DNA of 64,000 nt from Aneurinibacillus tyrosinisolvens (GCF_001015055.1 NZ_BBWZ01000009.1:62001-126000), one strand, 5' to 3'; shown: positions 10,968 through 19,869, numbered from the stretch's first letter. A program made the numbers and translations. Notes: generated by a model from the sequence alone, not told the origin.

Positions 10968-11096
10968 ATGATTAAAGTATGTGAAATTTGTGGAATGCAG
11001 GAGCAGCAGGCGCAGGAAGCGGAAATGACAACGGCAGAAAAAAGGAGTCTTCATGTTTGTGAAAATTGCAGGCAGGAGCTGCAGGCTTACGAGTAA
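10968..11096 (+). CDS. 42-residue double-CxxC mini-protein
   Basis: Short gene with a strong AAGGAGG site 6-8 bases before the ATG. The product carries CEIC near the N-terminus and CENC near residue 31, a zinc-ribbon-like pair of knuckles separated by a Gln/Glu-rich linker. It lies between the HMA-like gene and the formate channel in the same operon. A structural zinc is likely; metal insertion or redox roles are guesses. Its size means it is easily missed by gene finders. Confidence 0.7.
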   Translation: MIKVCEICGMQEQQAQEAEMTTAEKRSLHVCENCRQELQAYE

Positions 11097-11116
11097 AAAC
11101 AGAATAGAGGGATGAC

Positions 11117-11902
11117 ATGGCTTTTCTTACACCGCAGGAAATTGCTGAGTATGCTGCAGATACAGGTGCTCGCAAAGCAAAAATGTCAGTTCCAAACATG
11201 CTCGTTCTCGGGTTTTTAGCAGGTGCATTTATTGCGCTCGGATTTTTGCTTGATATTCGAGTAACCGCCAATCTGCCCCCGCACTGGGGGAGTTTTGGCG
11301 CTTTTCTTGGCGGGGCGGTATTCCCCGTTGGGCTCATGCTTGTCATCATTGCCGGAGGCGAACTGTTAACTGGCAACATGATGGCGCTCCCCATTGCTTA
11401 CTTGTCACGAAGAATTCCGCTTGGATTGGTTCTGTGGAACTGGTTTTGGATTACCGTTGGCAACCTGATTGGCGCTCTTTTTGTAGCTTATTTCTTCGGA
11501 CATGTTGTTGGACTCACGGAAACAGGACCGTTTCTTGTGAAAACCGTTGCGATCGCACAGGGAAAATTGCATGAGAATTTCGAGGAAGCCTTCTTCTCCG
11601 CAATAGGATGTAACTGGCTCGTTGCACTCGCTGTATGGATGTCGTATGGCTCAAAGGACATCGGGGGGAAAATCCTTGCAATCTGGTTCCCGATCATGGC
11701 GTTCGTTGCCATCGGTTTTCAGCATATTGTGGCGAATATGTTTGTCATTCCGGCCGCGATTTTTGCCGGCCACTTTAGCTGGGCTGACTATGTCCGCAAT
11801 TTTATCCCTGTATTCCTCGGCAATGCTGTCGGGGGTGCAATCTTTGTCGCCGGCGTATACTGGTTTGCCTATATTCGGCCTGTTCAGGAAAATGTGAAAT
11901 AG
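11117..11902 (+). CDS. Formate/nitrite transporter family channel
   Basis: 261-residue integral membrane protein of the FNT (FocA/NirC; B. subtilis YrhG) family. Six hydrophobic segments are visible, with family features such as GGELLTGNM and the NWLVALAVW and NMFVIP regions. It probably moves formate across the membrane to or from the dehydrogenase encoded in the same operon. The start has an AGAGGGATG-type site. Location in a formate operon favours formate over nitrite. Confidence 0.88.
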   Translation: MAFLTPQEIAEYAADTGARKAKMSVPNMLVLGFLAGAFIALGFLLDIRVTANLPPHWGSFGAFLGGAVFPVGLMLVIIAGGELLTGNMMALPIAYLSRRIPLGLVLWNWFWITVGNLIGALFVAYFFGHVVGLTETGPFLVKTVAIAQGKLHENFEEAFFSAIGCNWLVALAVWMSYGSKDIGGKILAIWFPIMAFVAIGFQHIVANMFVIPAAIFAGHFSWADYVRNFIPVFLGNAVGGAIFVAGVYWFAYIRPVQENVK

Positions 11903-11918
11903 GAGGGAGGGCCTTTCT

Positions 11919-12152
11919 ATGAATACTTCATCAGATATTGATAAAAATAAACTGTTTAATATTGTGAAGGAAGCCATTGTTTCGTCGACGAAGAAAGAAA
12001 CATCCATTTCAACGGTAAGGCTGGGGAGCATATTCCAAACAGACTACAAAGTAATCGAGAAGTGTTTGGATCAATTTGTAGATGAAGGGAATATTGTCAG
12101 GCAGCATCATGAGGACAGCTATCCAAAAATAACATACCGGTTGCCTGAGTAG
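11919..12152 (+). CDS. Small winged-helix-like protein, last gene of the formate operon
   Basis: 77 residues. The central part (STVRLGSIFQTDYKVIEKCLDQFVDEGNIVR) has the helix-turn-helix plus wing pattern of a minimal DNA-binding domain, followed by ITYRLPE. It lies 16 bp after the channel gene with an AGGAGGGAGG site and is closed by a terminator, so it is part of the operon. It may be a local regulator or an adaptor. No named family was recognised. Confidence 0.6.
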   Translation: MNTSSDIDKNKLFNIVKEAIVSSTKKETSISTVRLGSIFQTDYKVIEKCLDQFVDEGNIVRQHHEDSYPKITYRLPE

Positions 12153-12180
12153 CCAGGATGTGGTATTCTTTATTTCGCTG

Positions 12181-12207
12181 GAGACGGAGTTGTTTTCCGT
12201 CTCTTTT
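12181..12207 (+). terminator. Terminator of the formate operon
   Basis: GAGACGGA (12181-12188) pairs with TCCGTCTC (12196-12203), followed by TTTT. Confidence 0.85.
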
Positions 12208-12272
12208 CGTTTGATTTTATGGAAGCCTGCCCAGCATAAATCAAAATCAAATAATAAATAGAATAAAATTAA

Positions 12273-12287
12273 AATTTTCAGACCATA
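12273..12287 (+). promoter_or_regulatory. Candidate CodY box upstream of codY
   Basis: AATTTTCAGACCATA matches 12 of 15 positions of the CodY consensus AATTTTCWGAAAATT and lies about 60 bp before the codY start. Autoregulation of codY is known in other Firmicutes. Confidence 0.55.
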
Positions 12288-12348
12288 ATGGGGAAGAAGA
12301 ACTGAAAATAAAGTTATCTTTTATTGGAATGAGGAGGAATGAAAAACT

Positions 12349-13128
12349 ATGGACTTATTAACGAAAGCTCGACGCATTAACAAAATGCTGCAGAAAACGG
12401 CGGGGCATCCGGTGAACTTCAGGGAAATGGCCGATGTCTTAAGTGAAGTGATTGAAGCGAATATTTTTATTCTTAGCCGCAAAGGAGAAGTGCTTGGCCA
12501 CAGCATTGCCCAGGAAGTAAACAATGAAAGAATTCGAGAGATGCTGGAGAAGCGCCAGTTTCCGCAGGATTACACTACACAGCTTTTGCGGATAGATGAA
12601 ACAGCCGCGAATCTTGATATTGATAGCCCACATACGATGTTTCCTGTTGAAATGAAGGACATCTTTAAAAATGGCCTGACAACAATCGTTCCGATTGTAG
12701 GCGGCGGTGACCGGCTGGGAACACTAATCCTTGCTCGTATTAACACTGAGTTTAACGATGATGATTTTGCGCTAGCCGAAATCGGTGCTACGGTGGTCGG
12801 AATGGAGATCCTTCGTGAACGCGCAGAGGAAATCGAGAAAGAAGCGCGCAGCAAAGCCATTGTGCAGATGGCGATGGGATCGCTGTCTTACAGTGAGCTG
12901 GAAGCGGTAGAGCATATTTTTGAGGAGCTGGATGGCAAGGAAGGCCTTCTCGTAGCGAGTAAAATCGCTGACCGGGTTGGGATTACCCGTTCCGTTATCG
13001 TTAACGCGCTCCGCAAGCTGGAGAGCGCCGGGGTCATTGAATCCCGCTCGCTGGGGATGAAAGGCACGCATATTAAAGTGCTGAACGAGAAGCTTCTTCC
13101 AGCATTAGAGAAGTTAAAGACAACGTAA
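12349..13128 (+). CDS. codY: GTP- and branched-chain-amino-acid-sensing global repressor CodY
   Basis: 259 residues, the standard CodY length. The N-terminal GAF-type domain binds Ile/Val/Leu; the C-terminal winged helix ([27 protein letters not shown], spread over residues 203-229) binds DNA. CodY represses starvation genes while GTP and branched-chain amino acids are plentiful. In many Bacilli codY ends the codVWXY cluster; here it is alone between the formate operon terminator and its own terminator. An AGGAGG site precedes the ATG. A CodY-box-like sequence at 12273-12287 suggests self-repression. Confidence 0.96.
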   Translation: MDLLTKARRINKMLQKTAGHPVNFREMADVLSEVIEANIFILSRKGEVLGHSIAQEVNNERIREMLEKRQFPQDYTTQLLRIDETAANLDIDSPHTMFPVEMKDIFKNGLTTIVPIVGGGDRLGTLILARINTEFNDDDFALAEIGATVVGMEILRERAEEIEKEARSKAIVQMAMGSLSYSELEAVEHIFEELDGKEGLLVASKIADRVGITRSVIVNALRKLESAGVIESRSLGMKGTHIKVLNEKLLPALEKLKTT

Positions 13129-13147
13129 ACAAAGATTTGAATAGAAG

Positions 13148-13184
13148 GGAAGCGGAGAGGATAACTCTACCGCTTCCTTTTTTG
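13148..13184 (+). terminator. codY terminator
   Basis: GGAAGCGG (13148-13155) pairs with CCGCTTCC (13170-13177), with extra pairing inside and a following T6. Confidence 0.88.
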
Positions 13185-13185
13185 T

Positions 13186-13488
13186 TTGGTAAATGGTACA
13201 AGCGTCCTTATCCAAGATGGAAAGGCAATCAGCGCTAATAAGGGAACACGGCATCTCGGAGCCGCGATTGTATTCAAAGAAAAGGCGGTTTCTCCTATTC
13301 TCCGCAAGGGGGATCGTGGCGAAGCTGTCAAACAGCTTCAAGAAAATCTAGCTGCCGCGGGATTTTCTCCGGGTGCAATCGATGGTATCTTCGGCAATGC
13401 TACCGAGAATGCCGTGAAGCAGTTTCAGCAGGACCACCAGCTCGTTGCTGACGGAATTGTTGGGCAAAAGACGTGGAGCGCACTTTAA
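13186..13488 (+). CDS. Peptidoglycan-binding domain protein, possibly a gene fragment
   Basis: 100 residues from a TTG at 13186. Residues about 38-100 form a PG_binding_1 domain (LRKGDRGEAVKQLQENL, IDGIFGNATENAVKQFQ, DGIVGQKTW), which normally anchors cell-wall hydrolases. The first 35 residues match nothing recognised, and there is no signal peptide. The start abuts the codY terminator T-tract and lacks a ribosome site. It may be the 3' remnant of an amidase gene or a coupled read-through product. Confidence 0.5.
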   Translation: MVNGTSVLIQDGKAISANKGTRHLGAAIVFKEKAVSPILRKGDRGEAVKQLQENLAAAGFSPGAIDGIFGNATENAVKQFQQDHQLVADGIVGQKTWSAL

Positions 13489-13591
13489 GGGGGTTTAGAG
13501 AGGAAATTGAAAGGAAAACAAAAAAGCAGGACAGGGAGTATATGTCGCTTTAAAGTAAAAGAGAACAAGCCCGCAAGGTCAGAAGTGTTAG

Positions 13592-13652
13592 AAAAAAGGG
13601 AGGGCCAGTCCACGCTGACCGGCCTTCCTGACCCAAATGAACTCCCTTTTTT
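13592..13652 (-). terminator. ptsI terminator (bidirectional)
   Basis: AAAAAAGGGAG (13592-13602) pairs with CTCCCTTTTTT (13642-13652), with an inner GGCC..GGCC pairing. It lies directly beyond the ptsI stop. Confidence 0.8.
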
Positions 13653-13662
13653 CCTTTTTTTA

Positions 13663-15390
13663 TTAAATCTTGTCCAGAATGGTTTCTTTAATATAGGCCT
13701 GGATCGCATCCCCGCTCTCTAACGTAAGGGCATGTGCGGCAGCATCTTTAAGTTCACTATGGTGAAGGTGCTTGAGAAGGCGGCGAACGCGTAAAATGGA
13801 CGAGGCGCTCATGCTGAATTCATCGAGGCCAAGACCAAGCAGAAGCGGAACGGCGGCTTCTTCTCCGGCCATTTCTCCACACATGCCAGCCCATTTTCCC
13901 TCTCTGTGTGCGGCTTCGATAACATACTGAATCAAGCGCAAGACAGCCGGGTTGAATGGATCATAGAGATAGGAAACATCCGGATTCATCCTGTCCGCCG
14001 CCATCGTATACTGAATTAAATCATTTGTTCCGATGCTGAAGAAGTCCGCTTCCTTAGCCAATTGATCGGCAGTGATGGCAGCTGCAGGCACTTCAATCAT
14101 CATGCCGACTTCAATTTCTTCATTGAAGGGAACCTTTTCCTCTCTCAGCTCTTGCTTAACATCAGCCAGAATTTGATTTGCCTGGCGCAGTTCACGAAGT
14201 GAGGCAATCATAGGGTACATGATTTTAATGTTGCCGTAGCTGCTGGCACGCAAAATCGCGCGCAGCTGTGTTTTGAAAATATCCTGCCGGTCTAAACAGA
14301 GGCGAATGGCACGGTATCCGAGGAAAGGGTTCATCTCCTTCGGAAGATTCAGGTAAGGCAGCTCTTTATCGCCGCCAATATCGAGCGTGCGAATTACGAT
14401 GGCACGGTCTTTATCCATCGTTTGCGCAACCGCCTTATATGCTTCGAATTGTTCCTCTTCATCCGGCAGTTTCTCACGCCCCATATACAAGAATTCCGTC
14501 CGGAAAAGGCCAATCGCTTCAGCACCCTGCTTGTCCGCATCAACAGCATCTTCCGGTTTCCCGATATTGGCCGCCAGCTCCACCCGATGCCCGTCAGCAG
14601 TTACAGATGTCTCGTGGACAAGCTTCATCCATTCCTCCTTCAGAAGTGCATCGGCCTGCATTTTCTTCTCATACTGTACAATCAGTGCAGCTTCAGGATT
14701 GATATGTACCTCGCCGGTTGTCCCATCCACGATAAGAAAATCACCGTCCTGAGTGTGTTTTGTCATATCTCCCAGACCCACAACGGCCGGAATTCCCATC
14801 GTCCGGGCCATGATGGCGGAGTGGGACGTGCGCCCTCCGATATCGGTAACAAAGCCTTTTACTTTTTCCTTATCCAGCTGGGCGGTATCCGATGGTGTCA
14901 AATCATAGGCTACAATAATAATCGGCTCATCGGAATCTATCGAAGCAGTATCCTTTATTCCCAGCAAATTACGCAGAAGGCGCCCGCTGACGTCCCGCAA
15001 ATCGGCGGCCCGCTCTCTCATGTATTCATTATCCATGCCTTCAAACATGGCAACAAACAGGTCCTTGACATCTGCAACCGCTGATTCGGCGTTCAATAAT
15101 TCGTTTGTAATTTTCGCCTCGATTTCCCCGATAAACTCGGGGTCCTGCAAGAAAAGCTGATGGGCCTCGAAAATACGCCCCTCTTCTTCCCCCATGTTCA
15201 CCATTGCTTGTTGTTTGATTGTCTCTAATTGATGATGTGTCGCTTTGAGGTTGTCTTTCAATCGATTGATTTCATCTATAACGTGCTGTGGTTCGATTTT
15301 CTGGCGAAGTGCCGTGACGGTTTCTTCCAATTTTACGATAGCGCGTCCCAGGACAATTCCGTGGGAAGCAGCCGTTCCTGTATACATCAC
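13663..15390 (-). CDS. ptsI: Phosphoenolpyruvate-protein phosphotransferase (PTS enzyme I)
   Basis: Transfers phosphate from PEP to HPr, the first step of all PTS sugar uptake; cytoplasmic dimer of 575 residues. It shows the N-terminal HPr-binding helices, the phosphohistidine loop GGRTSHSAIMARTMGIP (His190), PEP-binding arginines in LFRTEFLYM and IIRTLDIGGDK, and the C-terminal catalytic MCGEMAGE. The GTG start at 15390 is preceded by GGGAG at about 10 bases; the next codon, ATG at 15387, is the alternative. Its partner ptsH is not adjacent but ends the divergent fru operon. The shared intergenic region suggests coordinate control by FruR and CcpA. Confidence 0.95.
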   Translation of the reverse strand: MMYTGTAASHGIVLGRAIVKLEETVTALRQKIEPQHVIDEINRLKDNLKATHHQLETIKQQAMVNMGEEEGRIFEAHQLFLQDPEFIGEIEAKITNELLNAESAVADVKDLFVAMFEGMDNEYMRERAADLRDVSGRLLRNLLGIKDTASIDSDEPIIIVAYDLTPSDTAQLDKEKVKGFVTDIGGRTSHSAIMARTMGIPAVVGLGDMTKHTQDGDFLIVDGTTGEVHINPEAALIVQYEKKMQADALLKEEWMKLVHETSVTADGHRVELAANIGKPEDAVDADKQGAEAIGLFRTEFLYMGREKLPDEEEQFEAYKAVAQTMDKDRAIVIRTLDIGGDKELPYLNLPKEMNPFLGYRAIRLCLDRQDIFKTQLRAILRASSYGNIKIMYPMIASLRELRQANQILADVKQELREEKVPFNEEIEVGMMIEVPAAAITADQLAKEADFFSIGTNDLIQYTMAADRMNPDVSYLYDPFNPAVLRLIQYVIEAAHREGKWAGMCGEMAGEEAAVPLLLGLGLDEFSMSASSILRVRRLLKHLHHSELKDAAAHALTLESGDAIQAYIKETILDKI

Positions 15391-15483
15391 AATTCATCAG
15401 CTCCCGGTCGTTGAACGATCATGCCGCAAATGGTGCGGCATACTTGTATTTTATCGTTTTTGACAGTTTTCAACAAGAAATTA

Positions 15484-15520
15484 TGATTATTTTTGATTGT
15501 TAATGATTATTTATGATTGT
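15484..15520. promoter_or_regulatory. Four 10-bp-phased repeats, likely FruR operator
   Basis: TGATTAT at 15484, TGATTGT at 15494, TGATTAT at 15504 and TGATTGT at 15514 repeat at exactly 10-bp steps (two 20-bp units). They lie between divergent ptsI and fruR. DeoR-family regulators bind repeated T-rich elements, so FruR is the obvious ligand; this is inference. Confidence 0.6.
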
Positions 15521-15521
15521 T

Positions 15522-15535
15522 TGTAAACGCTTTAT
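15522..15535. promoter_or_regulatory. cre-like site (CcpA)
   Basis: TGTAAACGCTTTAT matches the cre consensus TGWAANCGNTNWCA except at the last two positions. It directly adjoins the phased repeats and overlaps the probable promoter of the fru operon. Confidence 0.55.
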
Positions 15536-15603
15536 ATTGTACAATAATAAATAAGCAGGAGAATTACTACACCTTCTTTGAATGAACCAGGAAGGGAGGC
15601 CGT

Positions 15604-16356
15604 ATGTTAACACTTGAACGCCACCAGATGATTTTGGATTTACTGCAGGAAAAAGAGATCGTCCGTATCCAGGAAATTGTCGAGGCAACAGGAGCATCTG
15701 ATTCAACGATTCGGCGGGACTTAACTGAACTCGGGGAACAGAGACGGCTCAAGCGTGTACACGGAGGCGCTGCTTTGCTATCGAGCAAAACGGAAGAGCC
15801 TAGTGTTCTAGAGAAAGCTGGGAAACATGAACAGGAAAAGAAGGCCATTGCCAGGTATGCGGCCAGTATAGTTAAAGAAAAAGACTCTATTTATATCGAT
15901 GCAGGAACGACAACATACCATATGCTGGATTACTTGCCTGAAAATATTATTGTTGTAACGAATGGAGTTGATATCGCACTCCAATTAATGAAGCGCAAGA
16001 TTAAGACAATCCTGCTTGGCGGCGAATTGAAGCCGGGTACCCTGGCCCTTGTAGGCAGGGAAGCTGTGAATGTCATTAGCCAGTACCGGTTCGATAAGTG
16101 TTTTTTAGGGATAAACGGAGTTGATTTTAAGCACGGATTAACGACTCCTGATCCGGAGGAAGCTCACGTGAAGCAGCTTGCTCTAAGCTTCTCGGATGAA
16201 CGGTTTGTGCTTTGTGATTCAAACAAGTTTTCACGCGTAACGTTCGCGAAGGTAGCTGAACTAGCGCAGGTAACCATTATCACGGATAGCAGGCTGGATG
16301 AAACGGAACGGAAATTGTACCAAAAATTAACGAATGTAAAAGTGGTGACCACATGA
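15604..16356 (+). CDS. fruR: DeoR-family fructose operon repressor
   Basis: 250 residues. The N-terminal DeoR helix-turn-helix (RIQEIVEATGASDSTIRRDL, residues 21-40) is followed by the KRVHGGA hinge signature and a sugar-phosphate-binding domain with YIDAGTTTYHM and LGGELKPGT. It probably releases DNA on binding fructose-1-phosphate. The GGGAGG site is strong. Its end overlaps the fruK start by 4 bases (ATGA), so translation is coupled. The regulator is therefore the first gene of the operon it controls. Confidence 0.92.
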   Translation: MLTLERHQMILDLLQEKEIVRIQEIVEATGASDSTIRRDLTELGEQRRLKRVHGGAALLSSKTEEPSVLEKAGKHEQEKKAIARYAASIVKEKDSIYIDAGTTTYHMLDYLPENIIVVTNGVDIALQLMKRKIKTILLGGELKPGTLALVGREAVNVISQYRFDKCFLGINGVDFKHGLTTPDPEEAHVKQLALSFSDERFVLCDSNKFSRVTFAKVAELAQVTIITDSRLDETERKLYQKLTNVKVVTT

Positions 16357-17267
16357 TTTATACACTTACCTTAAACCCTTCGATTGACTATCACATATGG
16401 ATTCCCCAGCTTACAGAGGGAACGATTCATCAGGTACAGAAGGAATGGAAGGATGCAGGAGGCAAAGGGATTAATGTCTCAAAGGTTCTTAAGGGACTGG
16501 GAATGGAGAGCATTGCTTTAGGGTTTACCGGCGGATTTACAGGTGCGTTTATTCAGCAGCAGGTGGAAAACATGGGGATTTTACACCGGTTTGTTTCTGT
16601 TGAAGGAGACTCCCGTATTAATGTGAAGCTGAAGACTGGTACCGAAACGGATCTCAGCGGAGTAGCACCGGCTGTTTCACAGGAAGCGTTGAAACAGCTT
16701 TTTGCGGAGATAGATGAATTGTCGGAAGGAGATTATCTCGTTCTTGCAGGAAGTGTTCCGGACAGCATCCCGGATGATATTTATCGGACGGTAGTGAAGA
16801 GGCTTGCCGGCAAAGGGGTTCGTATTTTTCTGGATGCCAAAGGGGGTGCATTGCGGAGCTGTCTGTCTGAGAGACCTTTCCTCATCAAACCGAATCACCA
16901 TGAACTGGGAGAGTTGTTCGGGGTGAGCGTTGATACTCCGGCGAAGGCGCTTGAGTATGGGCGTGAAACTGTGGTGTTAGGTGCGCAAAATGTGATTGTA
17001 TCGATGGCGGGACAGGGAGCTGTTTTTGTGAATGAACGTGAAGCGTACTATGCACAAATTCCGCAGCGAAAAGCAGTAAACTCGATTGGCGCGGGAGACT
17101 CGATGGTTGCGGGATTCCTGTACATGTACGAGCAGACGGGGCAGGTGGAGCCGGCTTTTCGTTTCGCCGTAGCTGCTGGAAGCTCGACAGCTTTGTCCGA
17201 AGGATTCTGTACCCACGAGAAAATTCAGCAGTTTATGCCATCCATTACGATAGATAGATTATTATAA
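16353..17267 (+). CDS. fruK: 1-phosphofructokinase
   Basis: Phosphorylates fructose-1-phosphate to fructose-1,6-bisphosphate with ATP. It is a 304-residue PfkB-family sugar kinase with the N-terminal glycine motif DAGGKGINVSKVLKGLG (residues 35-50) and the C-terminal signature SIGAGDSMVAGF with catalytic base Asp249. The position between fruR and fruA confirms the fructose rather than tagatose role. It is followed by fruA after 15 bp. Confidence 0.95.
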   Translation: MIYTLTLNPSIDYHIWIPQLTEGTIHQVQKEWKDAGGKGINVSKVLKGLGMESIALGFTGGFTGAFIQQQVENMGILHRFVSVEGDSRINVKLKTGTETDLSGVAPAVSQEALKQLFAEIDELSEGDYLVLAGSVPDSIPDDIYRTVVKRLAGKGVRIFLDAKGGALRSCLSERPFLIKPNHHELGELFGVSVDTPAKALEYGRETVVLGAQNVIVSMAGQGAVFVNEREAYYAQIPQRKAVNSIGAGDSMVAGFLYMYEQTGQVEPAFRFAVAAGSSTALSEGFCTHEKIQQFMPSITIDRLL

Positions 17268-17282
17268 GGCGGGGGTTGTCAT

Positions 17283-19190
17283 ATGCAAAACAAGATTCGT
17301 ATTACTGAGCTGCTTACAGCGGATACCATTATTATGCAGCTGTCTGCAAAGACAAAGGATGAGGTTCTGGATGAACTCATTACCCAGTTGGATAAAGCGG
17401 GGCGTATAACGGACAAAGAATTAATGAAGGAAGCGATCCTGGCCCGTGAAGCGCAAAGCTCCACCGGGATTGGGGAAGGAATTGCGATTCCTCATGCGAA
17501 AACAGCAGCGGTTAAAATACCGAGTATCGCGTTTGGCTACTCGGAGGAAGGCGTCGATTTTACGTCGCTTGATCAGCAGAAGGCCCACCTGTTTTTTATG
17601 ATCGCCGCGACAGAAGATGCAAACCAGGCGCATTTGGAAACACTAGCCCTTCTGTCTCAGATGCTGATGGACGAATCGTTCCGCCAGAAGCTGATAGGAG
17701 CGAAAAGCAAGGAAGAACTTCTGCAAATTGTAACAGACAAGGAAACGGAGCTTTCAGGGGATGAAGAGGAAAGCGTTGAACTTCCTTCCGCCGGTGAAAA
17801 CAAAGTGAAAGTCGTTGCCGTAACCGCCTGTCCGACAGGAATTGCCCATACGTACATGGCCGCTGATGCATTAAAGAAAAAAGCGGGAGAAATGGGCGTA
17901 ACGATTAAGGTAGAAACGAACGGTTCCGGAGGCGTGAAAAACCGGTTAACCGAGCAGGACATCGAGGAAGCTGAGGCGGTTATCGTTGCGGCCGATAAGC
18001 AAGTGGAAATGGAACGGTTTGCCGGTAAGGTTGTTATTGAAGTACCGGTAGCACAGGGAATTCGAAATCCACAGGGATTGATTGAACAGGCTCTAAAGCA
18101 GGACGGACCTGTTTATAAAGGCGGCGCAAGCTACAAGGATAAAATCGCCTCAGCTAAAGCGGAGAAGAAAAGCAAGCAGTCTGCTTTCTATAAGCATCTA
18201 ATGAATGGTGTATCGAACATGCTTCCGTTTGTTGTCGGCGGCGGTATTATCATTGCACTTAGCTTCTTATTTGGAATTAAAGCATTCGACCCGAAAGATC
18301 CGTCTTTTAACCCGCTTGCGAAAACGTTAATGGATATTGGGGGCGGAACGGCGTTTCAGTTAATGGTTCCGATCCTCGCCGGTTTTATTGCGAAAAGCAT
18401 TGCCGACCGGCCAGGATTTGCACCGGGCATGGTGGGAGGAATGCTGGCGGCTACTTCAGGTGCCGGTTTCCTCGGCGGAATCATTGCTGGCTTCCTTGCT
18501 GGTTATGTGGTTAATGGCTTGAAGAAAGCATTTTCCAGAATGCCGGAATCGTTGGAAGGCCTGAAGCCGATGCTTCTGTATCCTTTACTCGGGATTCTCA
18601 TTGTCGGATTTATTATGGTTTATGTCGTTTCCGGCCCGGTAGCCGCCATCAATACAGGGCTCGGCGATTGGCTGAAAAACATGGGCCAGGGAAATGCGGT
18701 TATACTGGGAATTATTCTTGGGGCAATGATGGCCTTTGATATGGGTGGACCGATTAATAAAGCAGCATTTACTTTCGGCATTGCCATGATTGCGGAAGGA
18801 AACTATTTACCGCACGCCGCCATTATGGCAGCGGGAATGACCCCGCCGCTCGGGTTGGCTCTGGCGACTACATTATTCAAAAAGAAATTCACAGTAGAAG
18901 AACGCGAGGCCGGAAAAACGGCGTATGTGCTCGGCGCTTCTTTCATTACAGAGGGTGCGATTCCGTTTGCTGCTGCTGACCCCGCACGCATTATCCCGTC
19001 TACAATGGCCGGTTCGGCCGTTGCCGGCGGATTGTCCATGCTGTTCGGCTGTACGCTGCCAGCTCCGCACGGCGGATTGTTCGTGCTGCCGGTCATTGGA
19101 AACTGGCCAATGTACATCGTAGCGATTTTAGCCGGTACGCTTGTGACGGCTTTTATGGTAAATTTATTAAAGAAAAAAGTAAGTGAGTAG
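17283..19190 (+). CDS. fruA: PTS fructose transporter EIIABC
   Basis: Imports fructose and phosphorylates it at C1. The 635 residues hold a fused EIIA domain (phospho-His71 in GIAIPHAKTAAV), EIIB domain (phospho-Cys183 in VTACPTGIAHTYMAA), and a C-terminal membrane EIIC domain from about residue 300 with roughly eight to ten hydrophobic segments. It takes phosphate from the HPr encoded immediately downstream. The domain order A-B-C is the usual Bacillus arrangement. Confidence 0.95.
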   Translation: MQNKIRITELLTADTIIMQLSAKTKDEVLDELITQLDKAGRITDKELMKEAILAREAQSSTGIGEGIAIPHAKTAAVKIPSIAFGYSEEGVDFTSLDQQKAHLFFMIAATEDANQAHLETLALLSQMLMDESFRQKLIGAKSKEELLQIVTDKETELSGDEEESVELPSAGENKVKVVAVTACPTGIAHTYMAADALKKKAGEMGVTIKVETNGSGGVKNRLTEQDIEEAEAVIVAADKQVEMERFAGKVVIEVPVAQGIRNPQGLIEQALKQDGPVYKGGASYKDKIASAKAEKKSKQSAFYKHLMNGVSNMLPFVVGGGIIIALSFLFGIKAFDPKDPSFNPLAKTLMDIGGGTAFQLMVPILAGFIAKSIADRPGFAPGMVGGMLAATSGAGFLGGIIAGFLAGYVVNGLKKAFSRMPESLEGLKPMLLYPLLGILIVGFIMVYVVSGPVAAINTGLGDWLKNMGQGNAVILGIILGAMMAFDMGGPINKAAFTFGIAMIAEGNYLPHAAIMAAGMTPPLGLALATTLFKKKFTVEEREAGKTAYVLGASFITEGAIPFAAADPARIIPSTMAGSAVAGGLSMLFGCTLPAPHGGLFVLPVIGNWPMYIVAILAGTLVTAFMVNLLKKKVSE

Positions 19191-19231
19191 CATCATTTTA
19201 CAGAAAAACAAGTACAAGGAGTGTTATTTTC

Positions 19232-19492
19232 ATGGTAACAAAAACATTTATTATCCAGAATCCAACGGGCTTACATGCTCGCCCCGCCACATCATTCGTG
19301 CAAAAAGCATCCTCTTTTCCGTGTGAGGTAAACCTCATAAAGGGAGAGAAAAAAGTGAACGGAAAAAGCATCATGGGAGTGATGTCCCTTGCCGCAGGAA
19401 AAGGCGATGAACTCACGCTTGAAGTTGCAGGTGAAAGGGAGCAGGAAGCGTTAGAAGAATTAGGCAGTGTTTTAGAGAAAGTACATGAATAG
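19232..19492 (+). CDS. ptsH: Phosphocarrier protein HPr
   Basis: 86 residues, full HPr length. It carries the PTS phosphorylation site His15 (GLHARPAT) and the regulatory Ser46 (GKSIMGVMSL) that HPr kinase modifies to make the CcpA corepressor, so it is a full Gram-positive HPr and not a Crh-like form. It ends the fru operon just before a terminator, 41 bp after fruA with its own AAGGAG site. No other ptsH is visible in the window, so it may be the general HPr. Confidence 0.95.
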   Translation: MVTKTFIIQNPTGLHARPATSFVQKASSFPCEVNLIKGEKKVNGKSIMGVMSLAAGKGDELTLEVAGEREQEALEELGSVLEKVHE

Positions 19493-19508
19493 CAGAAAAG
19501 CTTTTACA

Positions 19509-19550
19509 GAGCAGCAGCGATCCGGTGAGCGGAAGCTGCTGCTCTTTTTT
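19509..19550 (+). terminator. fru operon terminator
   Basis: GAGCAGCAGC (19509-19518) pairs with GCTGCTGCTC (19535-19544), followed by T6. Confidence 0.92.
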
Positions 19551-19638
19551 AATCTTATGAAGAGTTCATTATAAAGGAATGGATAATCCATAAGGGTAGA
19601 GTGGAATACTTCTTAATGGAAAGAGAGGTGACTACAAA

Positions 19639-19851
19639 ATGGCGACAAACAACAAAAACGCGGTGGAGCATGGATTGAATGCTGCACAGGCTCATGCGAC
19701 AGACAATCAAGAACAACAGCACGTTGAGCAGTTAGCATCCCAACTGCAAAATAACCAGGCAGGTGCAACGAACGCGGTAAACGCGACGAATGCTGCAAAC
19801 GCAACGAACACCACAGCTGCAACGGATGCTGATACAAACACACAAGCTTAA
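19639..19851 (+). CDS. Small Asn/Ala/Thr-rich hydrophilic protein
   Basis: 70 residues from an ATG with a GAGAGGTG site. The first half has Gln/His-rich helices; the second is a low-complexity repeat built on NAxNATNAAN units. There are no Cys or Trp and no membrane segment. Composition and size recall small spore proteins of the gamma-SASP kind, but no definite match was recognised, so the spore link is only a guess. It is monocistronic with its own terminator. Confidence 0.6.
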   Translation: MATNNKNAVEHGLNAAQAHATDNQEQQHVEQLASQLQNNQAGATNAVNATNAANATNTTAATDADTNTQA

Positions 19852-19869
19852 GAATTTAAGGCAGGTACA

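Noticed and set aside
14422..15084. Long open frame (220 codons) on the plus strand within ptsI
   Set aside because: It is a shadow of ptsI: no ribosome site, no family resemblance, while ptsI is fully conserved on the other strand.
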